A DNA stretch of 64,000 nt from Agrobacterium tumefaciens (GTDB taxonomy: Bacteria > Pseudomonadota > Alphaproteobacteria > Rhizobiales > Rhizobiaceae), in contig NZ_CP039889.1 of NCBI RefSeq assembly GCF_005221325.1, positions 2,237,326 to 2,301,325 of the forward strand, read 5' to 3'. This document shows positions 1 to 8,912 of the stretch, piece by piece. The notes below the pieces were generated by a model. That model was not told where the DNA came from. It saw nothing but the letters and a program-made list of their open reading frames with translations, and ran no database searches. Both the position numbers and the translations under genes were made by a program. The stretch's first letter is position 1. The number at the start of each line of letters is the position of its first letter.

Positions 1-1
1 C

Positions 2-346
2 GTTGGCGGCTCCGGCAACGACACGATGGAGGGCAATGAAGGCAACGATGTACTTTATGGCGGAACCGGCAATGACCAAATGAAGGGTGGTGCGGGTGCC
101 GATGCCTTCTGGTTCGGCAGCGGTCACGGTGCCGATATCGTGCATCAGCTGCGGGCCGATGACACCCTGGTATTCACCAGCGATCTTTTTGTGTCCAAGG
201 CCGCTTTGCTGGCGGCCGTAACGGTGGTTTCGGCAAATGAACTGTTGGTTGCGACGCCGGATGGCGGTTCGATCCAGTTCCTCGACACCACACTGAGCGA
301 TTTGCAAAAGAGCGGTTTCGCGGTCACAGACGGCTTGTTTGTTTAA
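2..346 (+). CDS. C-terminal end of an RTX (haemolysin-type calcium-binding) protein, cut by the window edge
   Basis: The frame is open from base 2, so the gene starts outside the window. The first 35 residues are glycine/aspartate nonapeptide repeats of the GGxGNDxxx type, which fold as a calcium-binding beta roll once the protein is outside the cell. They are followed by about 75 residues without repeats, ending in hydrophobic residues (GLFV), as in C-terminal signals read by type I secretion systems. The tail differs from that of the 3302-aa RTX protein at 24.2 kb, so this is a separate protein. Its exporter is not visible next to it; it might use the type I system at 34 kb, but nothing shows this. 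What the protein does cannot be told from its tail. Confidence 0.85.
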   Translation, partial: VGGSGNDTMEGNEGNDVLYGGTGNDQMKGGAGADAFWFGSGHGADIVHQLRADDTLVFTSDLFVSKAALLAAVTVVSANELLVATPDGGSIQFLDTTLSDLQKSGFAVTDGLFV

Positions 347-534
347 GCTGTCGCCGATGGTCTTATTATTCCTATTTGCTGTGCCGACATGGCCCAAGCT
401 TGGAACGTCGTATTCGATTGCCGACCCATGGGGACAACGACAACGGTATTAGGGCTGGCCACATTTGCTAAATTTCAAGTTGTAGTCGACGATTGCGTCT
501 GGTCTTTTCTCCGCACGAAGAAGGAGATAGCGAT

Positions 535-755
535 GGTGTGGATGTCGAGTAGACAGTCACGGCCGGGACCGGAGGGAATGGCTATTGTTTCGCGCATGTC
601 GCGGATAGTTGTGACTGCCCGTTCGAGTATACGTCGCTTCTGATAGCCATGGAGGTGATCCAGCCTGTTCGATCGCGGACAAGTTCGGCGTGTTCGGTTA
701 GGATCATGGCATGAGGTTGCTGGGTCGACCAACGGGGTCAACGGAAGATCAAAGC
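535..755 (-). pseudogene. Decayed copy of the conserved 106-aa gene found at 56.3 kb
   Basis: About 200 bp here closely match 56403-56630 in the same orientation, including the stretch coding for GYQKRRxLERAVTTIRDMRETI. The other copy is an intact 106-aa gene. In this copy the bases around 680-705 carry small deletions that break the frame, and similarity stops near 535, before the C-terminal half. It is therefore a truncated, frameshifted relic. The rest of the 660-bp gap (347-534 and 756-1007) shows no convincing gene; 820-900 is AT-rich. Confidence 0.7.
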
Positions 756-1007
756 CACATCTTGAGAACATGCTGTCATGCTGCTGCATCAGAATCGAAC
801 AGGGGCGATATCGATGTTTCGGTTATAATTACAATATTGTTTTAATATTTATCAGTATGTTGAAAAGATTTTTCAAGTGGAATATTAGGGTCGATGTAAA
901 CGCGGTCGACACCTTCTGGGTCACCCGTAAGAGCGATAGACGATAATTCGGGGAAGTCGTAAAAGTAATAAGCTTCGCTGGAGAGGGACGCAGGAGTCGC
1001 CCCTGAG

Positions 1008-2591
1008 TCACGCCTTCGCAGAAATTGCGCTGAGCTCTTCAAGATCGAGATCATGCTCAAGCTCTCTTAGCGTTTCGTCATCGATCTTTCCTTCTCGGCG
1101 CAAGCGAATGAGTTCCGTTCTGCCGGCGGCGACAGCCTGAAGAACGACATCGAAATGGGCATGAAGAAGTGGCGAATATTTCTCGGTGCTTTCGGCATAT
1201 TTGACACTTGCCGCCAGTCGATGTTCGTATCTCTTCAGGAGTTGCGGATGGATCAGTTCTCCGTTTCCATCATAAGCAAGCCCCTGAACAGTTGCAAACT
1301 GGACCTGCGCCATTGAGGCTTCGGCCTCACTCATCGTCATCGGTGCGCTCTCTGGTTCGATATTGCCAAGCCCAACCCAAGCTATAATCCGTCCGAGCGT
1401 CGTTCCTTGTATGAGGACCGTTCCCACAATCACCGCGAAGGCCATGACCAGAATGAAGTCGCGTCCCGGGAAATCTTCCGGCAGGCTGAGAGCAAGCGCC
1501 AGCGTGACGACGCCGCGCATGCCTGCCCAACCGAGCGCTGTCACCCCTCCTGGTCCGAGGGGTTTCGAGCGAGCGAGTTGCAAGCCATGAAATAACCTGA
1601 TGACGAAATCCGATGCGCATATCCACACGAACCGCGCGATGACGAGCGTAACGAGGATCGTCACCGCGGGGAGGGCCATCGAGCCAACCAGTGAGCCAAA
1701 GCCACCGCCACGTTCAACGACGTCCCGTAGCGACAGTCCTATCAGGATGAAAACCATTGCCTCCATGAGGAAAACAAGAACGTTCCAGAATGACGTCCCG
1801 CGCATACGCGTCGCGGCAGACAGCACAGTATGCTGATGCCATGATGCAATCAATCCGGCGGTCACCGTAGCGATCACACCGGACGCATGCATCTGTTCCG
1901 CCAAAAGATAGGCGGCCCACGATAGAATGGCCGTCGCAGCAATCATCAGATATTCGTCGCCTAGATGCCGGACCAGCTTTACCCACGCGAAACCGACAAC
2001 CGCACCGATTGCCGCGCCACCTGCAGCCAGAAAGACGAATGCAGCGAGTGCTTCGGTGGTGCTGAATGTACTGCCGGCCGCAGCTGCCACGGCAAAACGA
2101 AAGAGTACGAGCCCGCTGGCATCATTCAGGAGGCTTTCTCCTTCCAGAAGGATCTGGAGGCGTCTGGGTATCTTGACCCTTTCCAGCACGGCACGAGCCG
2201 AAACTGCGTCAGGAGGTGAGACGATAGCCCCAAGGGCAGCGCAGGCAGCCCACGGCAGGGACGGCATGAGGAGGTGAACAACAACGGTAATGACGACTGT
2301 CGTGAACAACACCGCGCCGATTGCGAGGGACGCAATGCCGAAGACATGCCGTTTCAAACGGTCCACGGCGATCGACCACGCTCCATCGAGCAGCAGTGGC
2401 GGTAAGAAAATCACCAGAACCAGTTCCGGATTGACGGAGATCGTGGGCAAACCGGGGACGAATGCCAACGTTCCTCCGCCCATCAGAAGCGCTACGGATG
2501 GCGGCAGGCTCATGCGATGGGCGATGTAATGCAGCACGATAATGGCGAGAAACATCGCGATCACGAGTTCGAACAGATGCGTGCCGTCCAT
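1008..2591 (-). CDS. CPA1-family Na+/H+ antiporter (NhaP/YjcE-like)
   Basis: This inner-membrane protein exchanges Na+ (possibly K+) for H+ and supports pH and salt tolerance. It has about twelve hydrophobic segments over residues 1-405, then a soluble, charged tail of about 110 residues rich in Glu and Leu. The conserved CPA1 signature is present: LLEGESLLNDASG, in which the Asn-Asp pair is the expected ion-binding site. I chose the ATG at 2591, preceded by a run of G (2594-2600) as ribosome site, rather than a TTG four codons upstream. It stands alone on the minus strand, with eutC upstream in the same direction about 60 bp away, so read-through from that operon is possible. Family assignment is firm; the transported ion is not. 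Confidence 0.92.
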   Translation of the reverse strand: MDGTHLFELVIAMFLAIIVLHYIAHRMSLPPSVALLMGGGTLAFVPGLPTISVNPELVLVIFLPPLLLDGAWSIAVDRLKRHVFGIASLAIGAVLFTTVVITVVVHLLMPSLPWAACAALGAIVSPPDAVSARAVLERVKIPRRLQILLEGESLLNDASGLVLFRFAVAAAAGSTFSTTEALAAFVFLAAGGAAIGAVVGFAWVKLVRHLGDEYLMIAATAILSWAAYLLAEQMHASGVIATVTAGLIASWHQHTVLSAATRMRGTSFWNVLVFLMEAMVFILIGLSLRDVVERGGGFGSLVGSMALPAVTILVTLVIARFVWICASDFVIRLFHGLQLARSKPLGPGGVTALGWAGMRGVVTLALALSLPEDFPGRDFILVMAFAVIVGTVLIQGTTLGRIIAWVGLGNIEPESAPMTMSEAEASMAQVQFATVQGLAYDGNGELIHPQLLKRYEHRLAASVKYAESTEKYSPLLHAHFDVVLQAVAAGRTELIRLRREGKIDDETLRELEHDLDLEELSAISAKA

Positions 2592-2654
2592 ATGCCCCCC
2601 CAATCCGCGTCGGACTCATATCAAATGACGAGTTTCGTGAAAAAGCAACGGTAC

Positions 2655-3488
2655 TCATTTTTGCTGGCTTGAAGGAGTTCCGGCAATTATCACCAGCTCT
2701 TTAGGCGGCACCGCACCGTTCTGGTTTTCAAGAAGCGCTGTGATGGCAGCCTTGAGGCCTACACCGCTGACTCGGGTGCTCATCATATCCCTTGTAAGGG
2801 CGGTAATAATGTCGGCAGCTTCGCGGGTTGGTAAGCCGCCATCCCTGATGTTGGAGACACAGTTGCGGTTGGAATCCGGGTTTCCCGACGCCGGGCCAAA
2901 AGTGATGTAGGCACCGAGACTGTCGGCAGATGAAAGCCCGGGACGTTCGCCCACAAGCACGATCGTCAATTCTGCGCCTAATGCCTCACCGATAGGATCA
3001 CCAATTGCGACGCGCGCCTGATTAGCAAGGACAATTGGCGAGGACGCCAGGTTAAGAGATGCCAGCCTCGGAACAAGCGCCTCGATCAAAGGCACTGCAT
3101 TGAGGTCAACCGCGCTAGACGAAAGGCCGTCCGCGACGATGATTGCGACATCGTAGCCTTCGATTGTCCTTTTCTGTTTGAGACGGGCCGTAGATTCTGC
3201 TGAAAGCTGCCGTCCAAGGTCAGGCCGCCGCACATAGATGCTGCGGTCACGTGCCATGCTGTCAACATTGACAACCGAAAGGCCAAGGCGATCGAGCCTA
3301 TCCGCTAGCGAGCGCCGGTCGACGCTTGTCCAGACTGCTTCACGCGCCCGCGCGTGGTCGAGAAGAAAGGCGAGCTGTGCGCGTGTCGGAAGGCCTGCCC
3401 CATGGCGGCCAAGCGAAACACGCGCATCGGTCATGTCCTTGAGGTTTACAGTTTTATCGCTGGCTGCCGGTTTGAACATTTTCACCAT
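2655..3488 (-). CDS. eutC: Ethanolamine ammonia-lyase, small subunit
   Basis: This is the small subunit of the adenosylcobalamin-dependent lyase that converts ethanolamine to acetaldehyde and ammonia. The protein (277 aa) matches EutC throughout, including DARVSLGRHGAGLPT near the N-terminus and the GERPGLSSADSLGAY stretch in the cobalamin-binding part. I chose the ATG at 3488, preceded by a good ribosome site (TTGGAGG). It begins one base after the stop of eutB, so the two subunits are probably made in a coupled way. It is the last gene of the operon that begins at 15.1 kb. There are no carboxysome-like shell genes, so this is a simple, non-microcompartment form, as in many alphaproteobacteria. 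Confidence 0.95.
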   Translation of the reverse strand: MVKMFKPAASDKTVNLKDMTDARVSLGRHGAGLPTRAQLAFLLDHARAREAVWTSVDRRSLADRLDRLGLSVVNVDSMARDRSIYVRRPDLGRQLSAESTARLKQKRTIEGYDVAIIVADGLSSSAVDLNAVPLIEALVPRLASLNLASSPIVLANQARVAIGDPIGEALGAELTIVLVGERPGLSSADSLGAYITFGPASGNPDSNRNCVSNIRDGGLPTREAADIITALTRDMMSTRVSGVGLKAAITALLENQNGAVPPKELVIIAGTPSSQQK

Positions 3489-3489
3489 C

Positions 3490-4881
3490 TTAGCCTCCAA
3501 TCAGTTCGCTGTTTCGGACATAATTGGACAGCGCAACAGGCTCGCCAAACATCGCACCGTGGCGATCGGTCAGCCCGATATCAAACAGCCATTTCTCGAA
3601 TTCCGGTGCGGGTGGTCGCTTCAGCGTCTCCCGGCAATAGACGGCATCGTGATGCGATAGCGACTGATAGTTGAGCATGATGTCGTCGGCGCCAGGAACG
3701 GTGATGACGAAGTTGACATTCGCGGCGCAAAGCAGAGTAAGCAGCGTGTCCATATCCTCTTGATCGGCGTCCGCGTGATTTGTGTAACAAACGTCAACAC
3801 CCATCGGCAGGCCAAGGAGCTTTCCGCAGAAATGGTCTTCAATGCCAGCTCTGATAATCTGCTTGCCGTTGAACAGATATTCCGGTCCGATGAAGCCAAC
3901 GACCGTGTTGACGAGCAGCGGGTCGAACTCGCGGGCGACCGCATAGGCGCGTGCCTCCATCGTCTGCTGGTCGATGCCAAAATGTGCATCCGCCGAAAGA
4001 GCAGCTCCCTGACCTGTCTCAAAATACATGACATTGGCACCGGGTGGGCTGCGTTTGAGCGATCGCGCCGCCTCATGCGCTTCCTTGAGCAACGCCAGAT
4101 CGATGCCAAAACCGCGATTTGCCTTTTCCGAACCGGCCACCGACTGGAAGACGAGGTCGAGGGGCGCGCCTCTTTCCATTGCCTGCATCGCAGTCGTGAT
4201 ATGTCCAAGGCAACAGGTCTGGGTTGGGATAGCAAGCTTTTCCCGCAATTCGTCGAGCAGAGAGACGATACGAATGTAGTCATCGGTCGCGTCGGTTGCC
4301 GGGTTGACACCAATCACGGCATCTCCGGACCCCATAAGGAGTCCGTCGATTGCAGAGGCGATGATGCCGCGGCTGTCATCCGTCGGGTGGTTGGGCTGAT
4401 TTCGAGTGGAAAGCCGGCCCGTCAGACCTATCGTGTTTCGGAAACGCGTCACTACACGTCGCTTGGCCGAAACAGTAATCATGTCCTGCAGCCGCATGAT
4501 TTTAGACACCGCAGCGACCATTTCCGGGGTGAGGCCCCATGTCACCGCCTCAAGCTGGTCCTGCGTCGTCTCGGGCCTCAGCAGCCACTCGCGGAATTCG
4601 CCAACGGTGAGCGAAGAGACCGGCCCAAACGCCGCCGCATCATGCCGGTCAGCGATCAGCCGTGACACCTCGTCTTTATCGGATGAGATCAGTTCTTCGC
4701 CAAGAAATGCCTTGAGCGGCAGTTCGGCCAGCGCCATCTGTGCGGCAAGCCTCTCGACAGGACCTTCTGCGGCGATTCGTGCCAGTTGATCGCCGGAACG
4801 CTCCGGCGTTGCCTTCGCCATGAGAACCTTCAGGTTATCAAAACGAAAAACAGTTTTTTCGATCGTCATAGTGTAGGGCAT
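3490..4881 (-). CDS. eutB: Ethanolamine ammonia-lyase, large subunit
   Basis: This is the catalytic large subunit of ethanolamine ammonia-lyase, a TIM-barrel enzyme that binds ethanolamine and pairs with EutC to hold adenosylcobalamin. At 463 aa it has normal length. Recognisable stretches include GLTGRLSTRNQPNHPTDD, VIGVNPATD and GVDVCYTNHADADQEDMD. The start at 4881 has a weak ribosome site; an in-frame ATG at 4869 is possible. It lies 8 bp after the phosphatase gene and one base before eutC. The enzyme needs B12 and a reactivating factor (EutA); no eutA is visible in the window. Confidence 0.95.
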   Translation of the reverse strand: MPYTMTIEKTVFRFDNLKVLMAKATPERSGDQLARIAAEGPVERLAAQMALAELPLKAFLGEELISSDKDEVSRLIADRHDAAAFGPVSSLTVGEFREWLLRPETTQDQLEAVTWGLTPEMVAAVSKIMRLQDMITVSAKRRVVTRFRNTIGLTGRLSTRNQPNHPTDDSRGIIASAIDGLLMGSGDAVIGVNPATDATDDYIRIVSLLDELREKLAIPTQTCCLGHITTAMQAMERGAPLDLVFQSVAGSEKANRGFGIDLALLKEAHEAARSLKRSPPGANVMYFETGQGAALSADAHFGIDQQTMEARAYAVAREFDPLLVNTVVGFIGPEYLFNGKQIIRAGIEDHFCGKLLGLPMGVDVCYTNHADADQEDMDTLLTLLCAANVNFVITVPGADDIMLNYQSLSHHDAVYCRETLKRPPAPEFEKWLFDIGLTDRHGAMFGEPVALSNYVRNSELIGG

Positions 4882-4889
4882 CGAATGGA

Positions 4890-5678
4890 TTACCGGTTGA
4901 TGAGTGCCAGGGTTTTATGGTGGAGCTTTGCGTTGGCCGATGCCAAAACCCGTCCATCCGAATGAAATGACAGCGCGTTGCCCTGCCAGTCGGTGATAGA
5001 ACCGCCTGCACCGGTCACGATCGGCACGAGAGCCATGTAGTCATAGGGCTGCAGACCCGTTTCGAGCGCAATGTCGCAATGGCCCGATGCGAGGAGGCCG
5101 TAAATGTAGCAGTCGCCTCCAAAGCGTCGCAGCTTCGTTGTCCTGGACAGGCGTTCGAAGCACGCAATGTCGGCGCCTACGAACATGTCGGGTGAGGTCG
5201 TATAGAACCGGGCGTCAGAAAGGTTTTCGTTGCTGCTGGTTCGTGCCGGTTTTCCGGCAAATACTGTTCCTCCCGGCCGTCCCAGCCACCGCTCGCCGGT
5301 TGCGGGAATATCGATTACGCCACAGTATGGTTTTCCCTGATAGGCTAGCGAGATGAGCGTGCCAAACAGCGGAAAGCCGGTGATAAAGCTCTTTGTACCG
5401 TCGATTGGGTCGAGCACCCATGTAAAGGCGTCGCCTTGCTTGACGCCAAACTCTTCGCCATAAATTCCATGGTCTGGAAAACGCGCCTCGATCATCTCGC
5501 GCAGATGTTTCTCGATTGCGCGGTCGGCGATCGTGACCGGGCTGTCGTCGAGTTTTGAGATGACGTCCAGTGGCGTCCTGAAATAAGAAAGCGCCAGCGG
5601 GCGTGCGGCGTTGGCGAGCGCTTCGGCAAAGGCGATGTAAGGTGCGACTTCTCGCAGGTGGATATCTTGGGTGGTCAT
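4890..5678 (-). CDS. Inositol-monophosphatase-superfamily phosphatase (histidinol-phosphatase HisN-like)
   Basis: This is a Mg2+-dependent small-molecule phosphatase of 262 aa. The metal-binding motifs are clear: GEEFG around residues 74-78 and DPIDGTKSF starting at Asp90, with a third acidic site in the C-terminal half (PYDYMALVPIVTGAGG). Overall similarity is to the HisN branch, which removes phosphate from histidinol phosphate. Here, however, the gene sits between two kinases and EutBC, with a 1-base ATGA overlap to the upstream kinase, so histidine synthesis is unlikely to be its job. A phosphorylated amino alcohol made by the neighbouring kinases is a plausible substrate; that is inference. 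Confidence 0.88.
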   Translation of the reverse strand: MTTQDIHLREVAPYIAFAEALANAARPLALSYFRTPLDVISKLDDSPVTIADRAIEKHLREMIEARFPDHGIYGEEFGVKQGDAFTWVLDPIDGTKSFITGFPLFGTLISLAYQGKPYCGVIDIPATGERWLGRPGGTVFAGKPARTSSNENLSDARFYTTSPDMFVGADIACFERLSRTTKLRRFGGDCYIYGLLASGHCDIALETGLQPYDYMALVPIVTGAGGSITDWQGNALSFHSDGRVLASANAKLHHKTLALINR

Positions 5679-6613
5679 CAGAGCGCTTTCAGGAAAAGGG
5701 GCCAGCGAGGGTCATGGATGATCGAGCGGGCGCGCATGTGTTTCCATATCCCGTATTTGTAAAAGTCAAAATCAAGTGTCGAAATCCGGTTCTGCACCAT
5801 CGCCCATGTGCTCCACTTGATGTCTGCCAGCGCCTTGTGCACAATGAAACGGGCGTGAGATGCCTTGTTGTAGAGGCCGAAATATTCCTCGATGATTTCG
5901 CAGTCGATGTCCTCCGAATAGAACATTTCACCGCTCCAGATCGCCAGATCGTAGAGACGTTCATTGTTCGAGGCGTATTCGAAGTCGATGAGTTTGATCG
6001 ACTTGTCGTCGCCGATCAGGAAGTTTCCTGGCATCGGATCGTTAAAGCACGGAACGAGATCAAGCCCGGAAGCCTCAAGTGCCGCGCGCGCATGCTTGTA
6101 GGACCGGAACAGCCAGTCGTGGTCGAGTGGCCAATGGCCGCCAAGTGCTCTCACTTGATCAAAATGCTCTTCAATCATGTCGAAGACGGTTTTTGTCAGT
6201 GGCAGCGTAGGGGCTTCGTGAAACTGCCTGTACACACGCACCGCCTCGTTTCTGATCGCGGGGTCTGCGAAATCCTTATGGGTCGAGGCGCGGCGGCCGT
6301 CGATAAATTCAGCGATTTCGATATCGAGGTGATCGAGATAATCGAATGTCTTCGGCCCGACGCCGATCGCTTCAGCCTGCTTGCTCGCCGCAGCCGCAGC
6401 CTTGCGGTTGATGAACATCTCCGTGCCCCGGCCAGGGATTTTCAGAAAATACCCCAGGTCGTCACCTTCGACCTCGATGCGAAAATTGGTGTTGCTGATG
6501 CCTCCGGAGACCGGACGGTAGCGCAACCGCCTGCCTTCCCATGGTTTAACCTGGATGATTGCGGCCTCCAGCGCCCGTTCGGCATCGGATCGTGCCGTTC
6601 CCAGTTCGTTCAT
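5678..6613 (-). CDS. Choline/ethanolamine-kinase-like phosphotransferase (LicA type)
   Basis: This 311-aa cytosolic kinase-fold protein belongs to the choline/ethanolamine kinase and aminoglycoside phosphotransferase superfamily. The N-lobe carries GGISNTNFRI (nucleotide loop). The catalytic loop reads FNDPMPGNFL, with the base Asp and metal-binding Asn present, although the usual His before it is replaced. The metal-binding segment LIDFEYASNNERLYDLA is typical of choline kinases. It overlaps the phosphatase gene by one base. With a second kinase of the same family upstream and EutBC downstream, the likely substrate is ethanolamine or a related amino alcohol. The exact substrate is not shown by the sequence. 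Confidence 0.85.
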   Translation of the reverse strand: MNELGTARSDAERALEAAIIQVKPWEGRRLRYRPVSGGISNTNFRIEVEGDDLGYFLKIPGRGTEMFINRKAAAAASKQAEAIGVGPKTFDYLDHLDIEIAEFIDGRRASTHKDFADPAIRNEAVRVYRQFHEAPTLPLTKTVFDMIEEHFDQVRALGGHWPLDHDWLFRSYKHARAALEASGLDLVPCFNDPMPGNFLIGDDKSIKLIDFEYASNNERLYDLAIWSGEMFYSEDIDCEIIEEYFGLYNKASHARFIVHKALADIKWSTWAMVQNRISTLDFDFYKYGIWKHMRARSIIHDPRWPLFLKAL

Positions 6614-6660
6614 AGGCTTGTTCCCGTTATCGTTTTTAGCCCGTTGTTATAAGTCTCTGC

Positions 6661-7626
6661 TTAGAGCGCCCGTAGTCTAGCCTCGAAGTCCGGATGGCCA
6701 AGCAGCATTCGGCAGCGCAGAAAACGCCAGCCAGCATGTTTCAGGAATTCAACACCCTTCGGTGGTGACCGAAGCTCCAACACGAGGCTGCGCAGGGCCC
6801 AGTAGAGATCGTCCGCCGCAGCATAGACACGGCAGCGACTGAACGCCTTTTCGGTGAACGCGCCATCATGCATCTCGAGCAGCGGCTTCATCTGGCTTTC
6901 GAACTGGTAAAGCTCGTTCATCTGCACACCAAGCTGATAATAGGGGTCGATATCAGCGGCCATGTCGAAATCAACGAGTTGCAAAGACCCGTTGGGGCCA
7001 AGCATGACATTCGAAGCTTGCGGATCCCCGTGGGCCGGTTTCACATCCACCCCTGCTGCCGTAACGGCCTCGCGGATCGGCCTCATCCAGGACAGCATCC
7101 ACTCTGCATCACCGGGCAGATCGGCATCGCCAGCCGAGACGATCGACCATAGCTCGTCGATCCCTTCAAAGACCGACCATGTGTGCCCGAAGGGCACACC
7201 GGCTGCGATTGTTTTCTGCATCTCTAACAGTCGGGCAGCCCTTGCCAGTTGCATGAGATCGTCGATCTTGGCCGTCCGCCAGCCGTCTCCAAGTCGGCAA
7301 AACAGCGCTGCACGGGTCTTACTATCGTACACGATAGGTTCAGGAGAGAAGCCGAGCTCGTGAAAACGGGTTGCGGCAGCAAACGCCACTTCGCCATCGA
7401 CCAGATCGGCGACTTCATCAGCACCAAGCCGCAGGAAATATTCCGCTTCCCCTTCGGGGCTTGCGACTGCAAAGCCGCTGGACTCGACGGCGTGGTAAGA
7501 CGGTGATGCGACAGCAGCCGTTGACGGAGTGTAGGCCGGTCTGGTTCCGACCACGGCAGAAAACGCAAGAAGCGCGTTTTCTGCGCGTTCTTCCACCGGG
7601 TTTTGCGGCGATCCCACTTTCTTCAT
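6661..7626 (-). CDS. Second choline-kinase-like phosphotransferase
   Basis: This 321-aa protein has the same fold as its downstream neighbour but is quite divergent from it. The catalytic loop AHGDPQASNVML keeps the His, Asp and Asn residues of active kinases, followed by LVDFDMAADIDPYYQL as the metal-binding segment. The N-lobe is less typical and no clear glycine loop can be picked out. Its start overlaps the stop of the amidase gene (ATGA at 7623-7626), so translation is coupled. Two kinases side by side may act on successive substrates, form a heteromer, or one may be regulatory; the sequence does not decide between these. Confidence 0.8.
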   Translation of the reverse strand: MKKVGSPQNPVEERAENALLAFSAVVGTRPAYTPSTAAVASPSYHAVESSGFAVASPEGEAEYFLRLGADEVADLVDGEVAFAAATRFHELGFSPEPIVYDSKTRAALFCRLGDGWRTAKIDDLMQLARAARLLEMQKTIAAGVPFGHTWSVFEGIDELWSIVSAGDADLPGDAEWMLSWMRPIREAVTAAGVDVKPAHGDPQASNVMLGPNGSLQLVDFDMAADIDPYYQLGVQMNELYQFESQMKPLLEMHDGAFTEKAFSRCRVYAAADDLYWALRSLVLELRSPPKGVEFLKHAGWRFLRCRMLLGHPDFEARLRAL

Positions 7627-8912
7627 TCTGCAGCCTCGACGAGTTCTGCCGCCTGCAGGCCTTCACAAGCGATCCGGTAGAGCATGTCGGCAAGAATCTG
7701 CGTGCCAACGGCTTGGTCTTCCGGAGAGGTGTATTCGGTTGGATGATGGATAACGCCATCACGGCTGTGCACCGCAAGTACCACCGCCGGGCAAACCGCT
7801 GACATCGCAACGGAGTCATGGCCGCCGATCGTATCGAGGTGGCGAGCGCTCAACCCGAGATTTGCTGCTGCACTTTCAGCCAGGGCAATTAGTCCAGGCG
7901 CGAATTTTCCAGCCTTGCGGCGGTCAATCGAGCGCACTTCGGAGGTTACTCCGGCCTTTAACGCGGCCTCGTCGATCTTGATTTTCATCTTGCGCTCTGC
8001 ATCCGCCAGCACTTCTGGCGACGCTGAACGCAGTTCAATGAACAGCACTGCCTCCGCTGGCACCACATTCGGCGAATTGGGAAAGACTTCCAGTCGCCCA
8101 ACCGAGGTATGCAGGTCGAGGCCATGCTCGGTCGAAAGTTGTTTAAGGTCGGCGATCAGATAGGCAGCAGCAAGCAACGCATCCTTGCGGTCTGCCATCG
8201 GAGTAGCGCCCGTGTGGGCCTGACGGCCGAGGAAGGCGAGGCGATATTTCGTGGCGCCCCAGAAGCGCGTAAAGATACCGAACCGCTCGCCGGCGTTGCT
8301 GAGTGTCGTGTCTCCCTCGATATGCAGCTCGATCAGGGCGTCGGGAATCTCGACCTTGTCTCTTCCCGCATAACCGATCTCTTCCAGCGACTGGCGCACG
8401 GTGATGCCGTCCCCGTCTGCCCTGTCGAGCGCCCATTCGAGTTCCGCTGCGCCGGCAAAAACACTGCTGCCCAAAAGGCTGGGCTGGAAACGTGCACCCT
8501 CCTCGTTTGTCCAGTTGACGATCTGAAAGTTGCAGGCGGAAAGCCGGCCCTCAGCCTTGAGGCGCTCGGTCACGGCGAGAACCGCTTCGCAGCCGGCAAT
8601 AACGCCAAGCGCGCCGTCGAAGCGCCCGCCGTTCGGCTGACTGTCAATGTGCGAACCGACCATGATCACCGGAGCATTGGCGCCAGCCAGCGTCATCTTG
8701 CCAAACTGGTTGCCAATGGCATCGATGGACTGCGTGAAGCCGTTATCGGCAAACCAGCGACCCAGCCAATCGCGCGCCATGCCGTCTTCTCTGGACAGTG
8801 TAAGGCGTGTCATCGATCCGTCGGGACCACCGCCAAAGGTGGACACAGCCTCCATCAGCGCCTGAAGACGATTGGGATTGATTGGGGCAGGTGAGGAAGG
8901 AGCGTCAGGCAT
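7623..8912 (-). CDS. Zn-dependent M20-family amidase/N-carbamoyl-amino-acid hydrolase
   Basis: This is a metal-dependent amidohydrolase of the hydantoinase/carbamoylase group (allantoate amidohydrolase and L-carbamoylase relatives), about 429 aa. It shows the metal-site signatures GSHIDSQPNGGRFDGALGV and NEEGARF, and later the dimerisation-domain region GRQAHTGATPM and the C-terminal GGHDSVAMS. Such enzymes cut a C-N amide or carbamoyl bond in a small molecule. I chose ATG 8912 (ribosome site GTGGAAA) rather than an earlier start inside the regulator gene; it overlaps deoR by 8 bp. In this operon it may release an amine such as ethanolamine from an amide; that is inference. Confidence 0.9.
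   Translation of the reverse strand: MPDAPSSPAPINPNRLQALMEAVSTFGGGPDGSMTRLTLSREDGMARDWLGRWFADNGFTQSIDAIGNQFGKMTLAGANAPVIMVGSHIDSQPNGGRFDGALGVIAGCEAVLAVTERLKAEGRLSACNFQIVNWTNEEGARFQPSLLGSSVFAGAAELEWALDRADGDGITVRQSLEEIGYAGRDKVEIPDALIELHIEGDTTLSNAGERFGIFTRFWGATKYRLAFLGRQAHTGATPMADRKDALLAAAYLIADLKQLSTEHGLDLHTSVGRLEVFPNSPNVVPAEAVLFIELRSASPEVLADAERKMKIKIDEAALKAGVTSEVRSIDRRKAGKFAPGLIALAESAAANLGLSARHLDTIGGHDSVAMSAVCPAVVLAVHSRDGVIHHPTEYTSPEDQAVGTQILADMLYRIACEGLQAAELVEAAE

Noticed and set aside
475..789. 104-aa open frame on the minus strand
   Set aside because: Only its middle matches the 56.3-kb gene; start and end are frameshift products, so it is called as a pseudogene.
5603..6652. 349-aa open frame on the plus strand
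   Set aside because: Antisense shadow of the choline-kinase-like gene.
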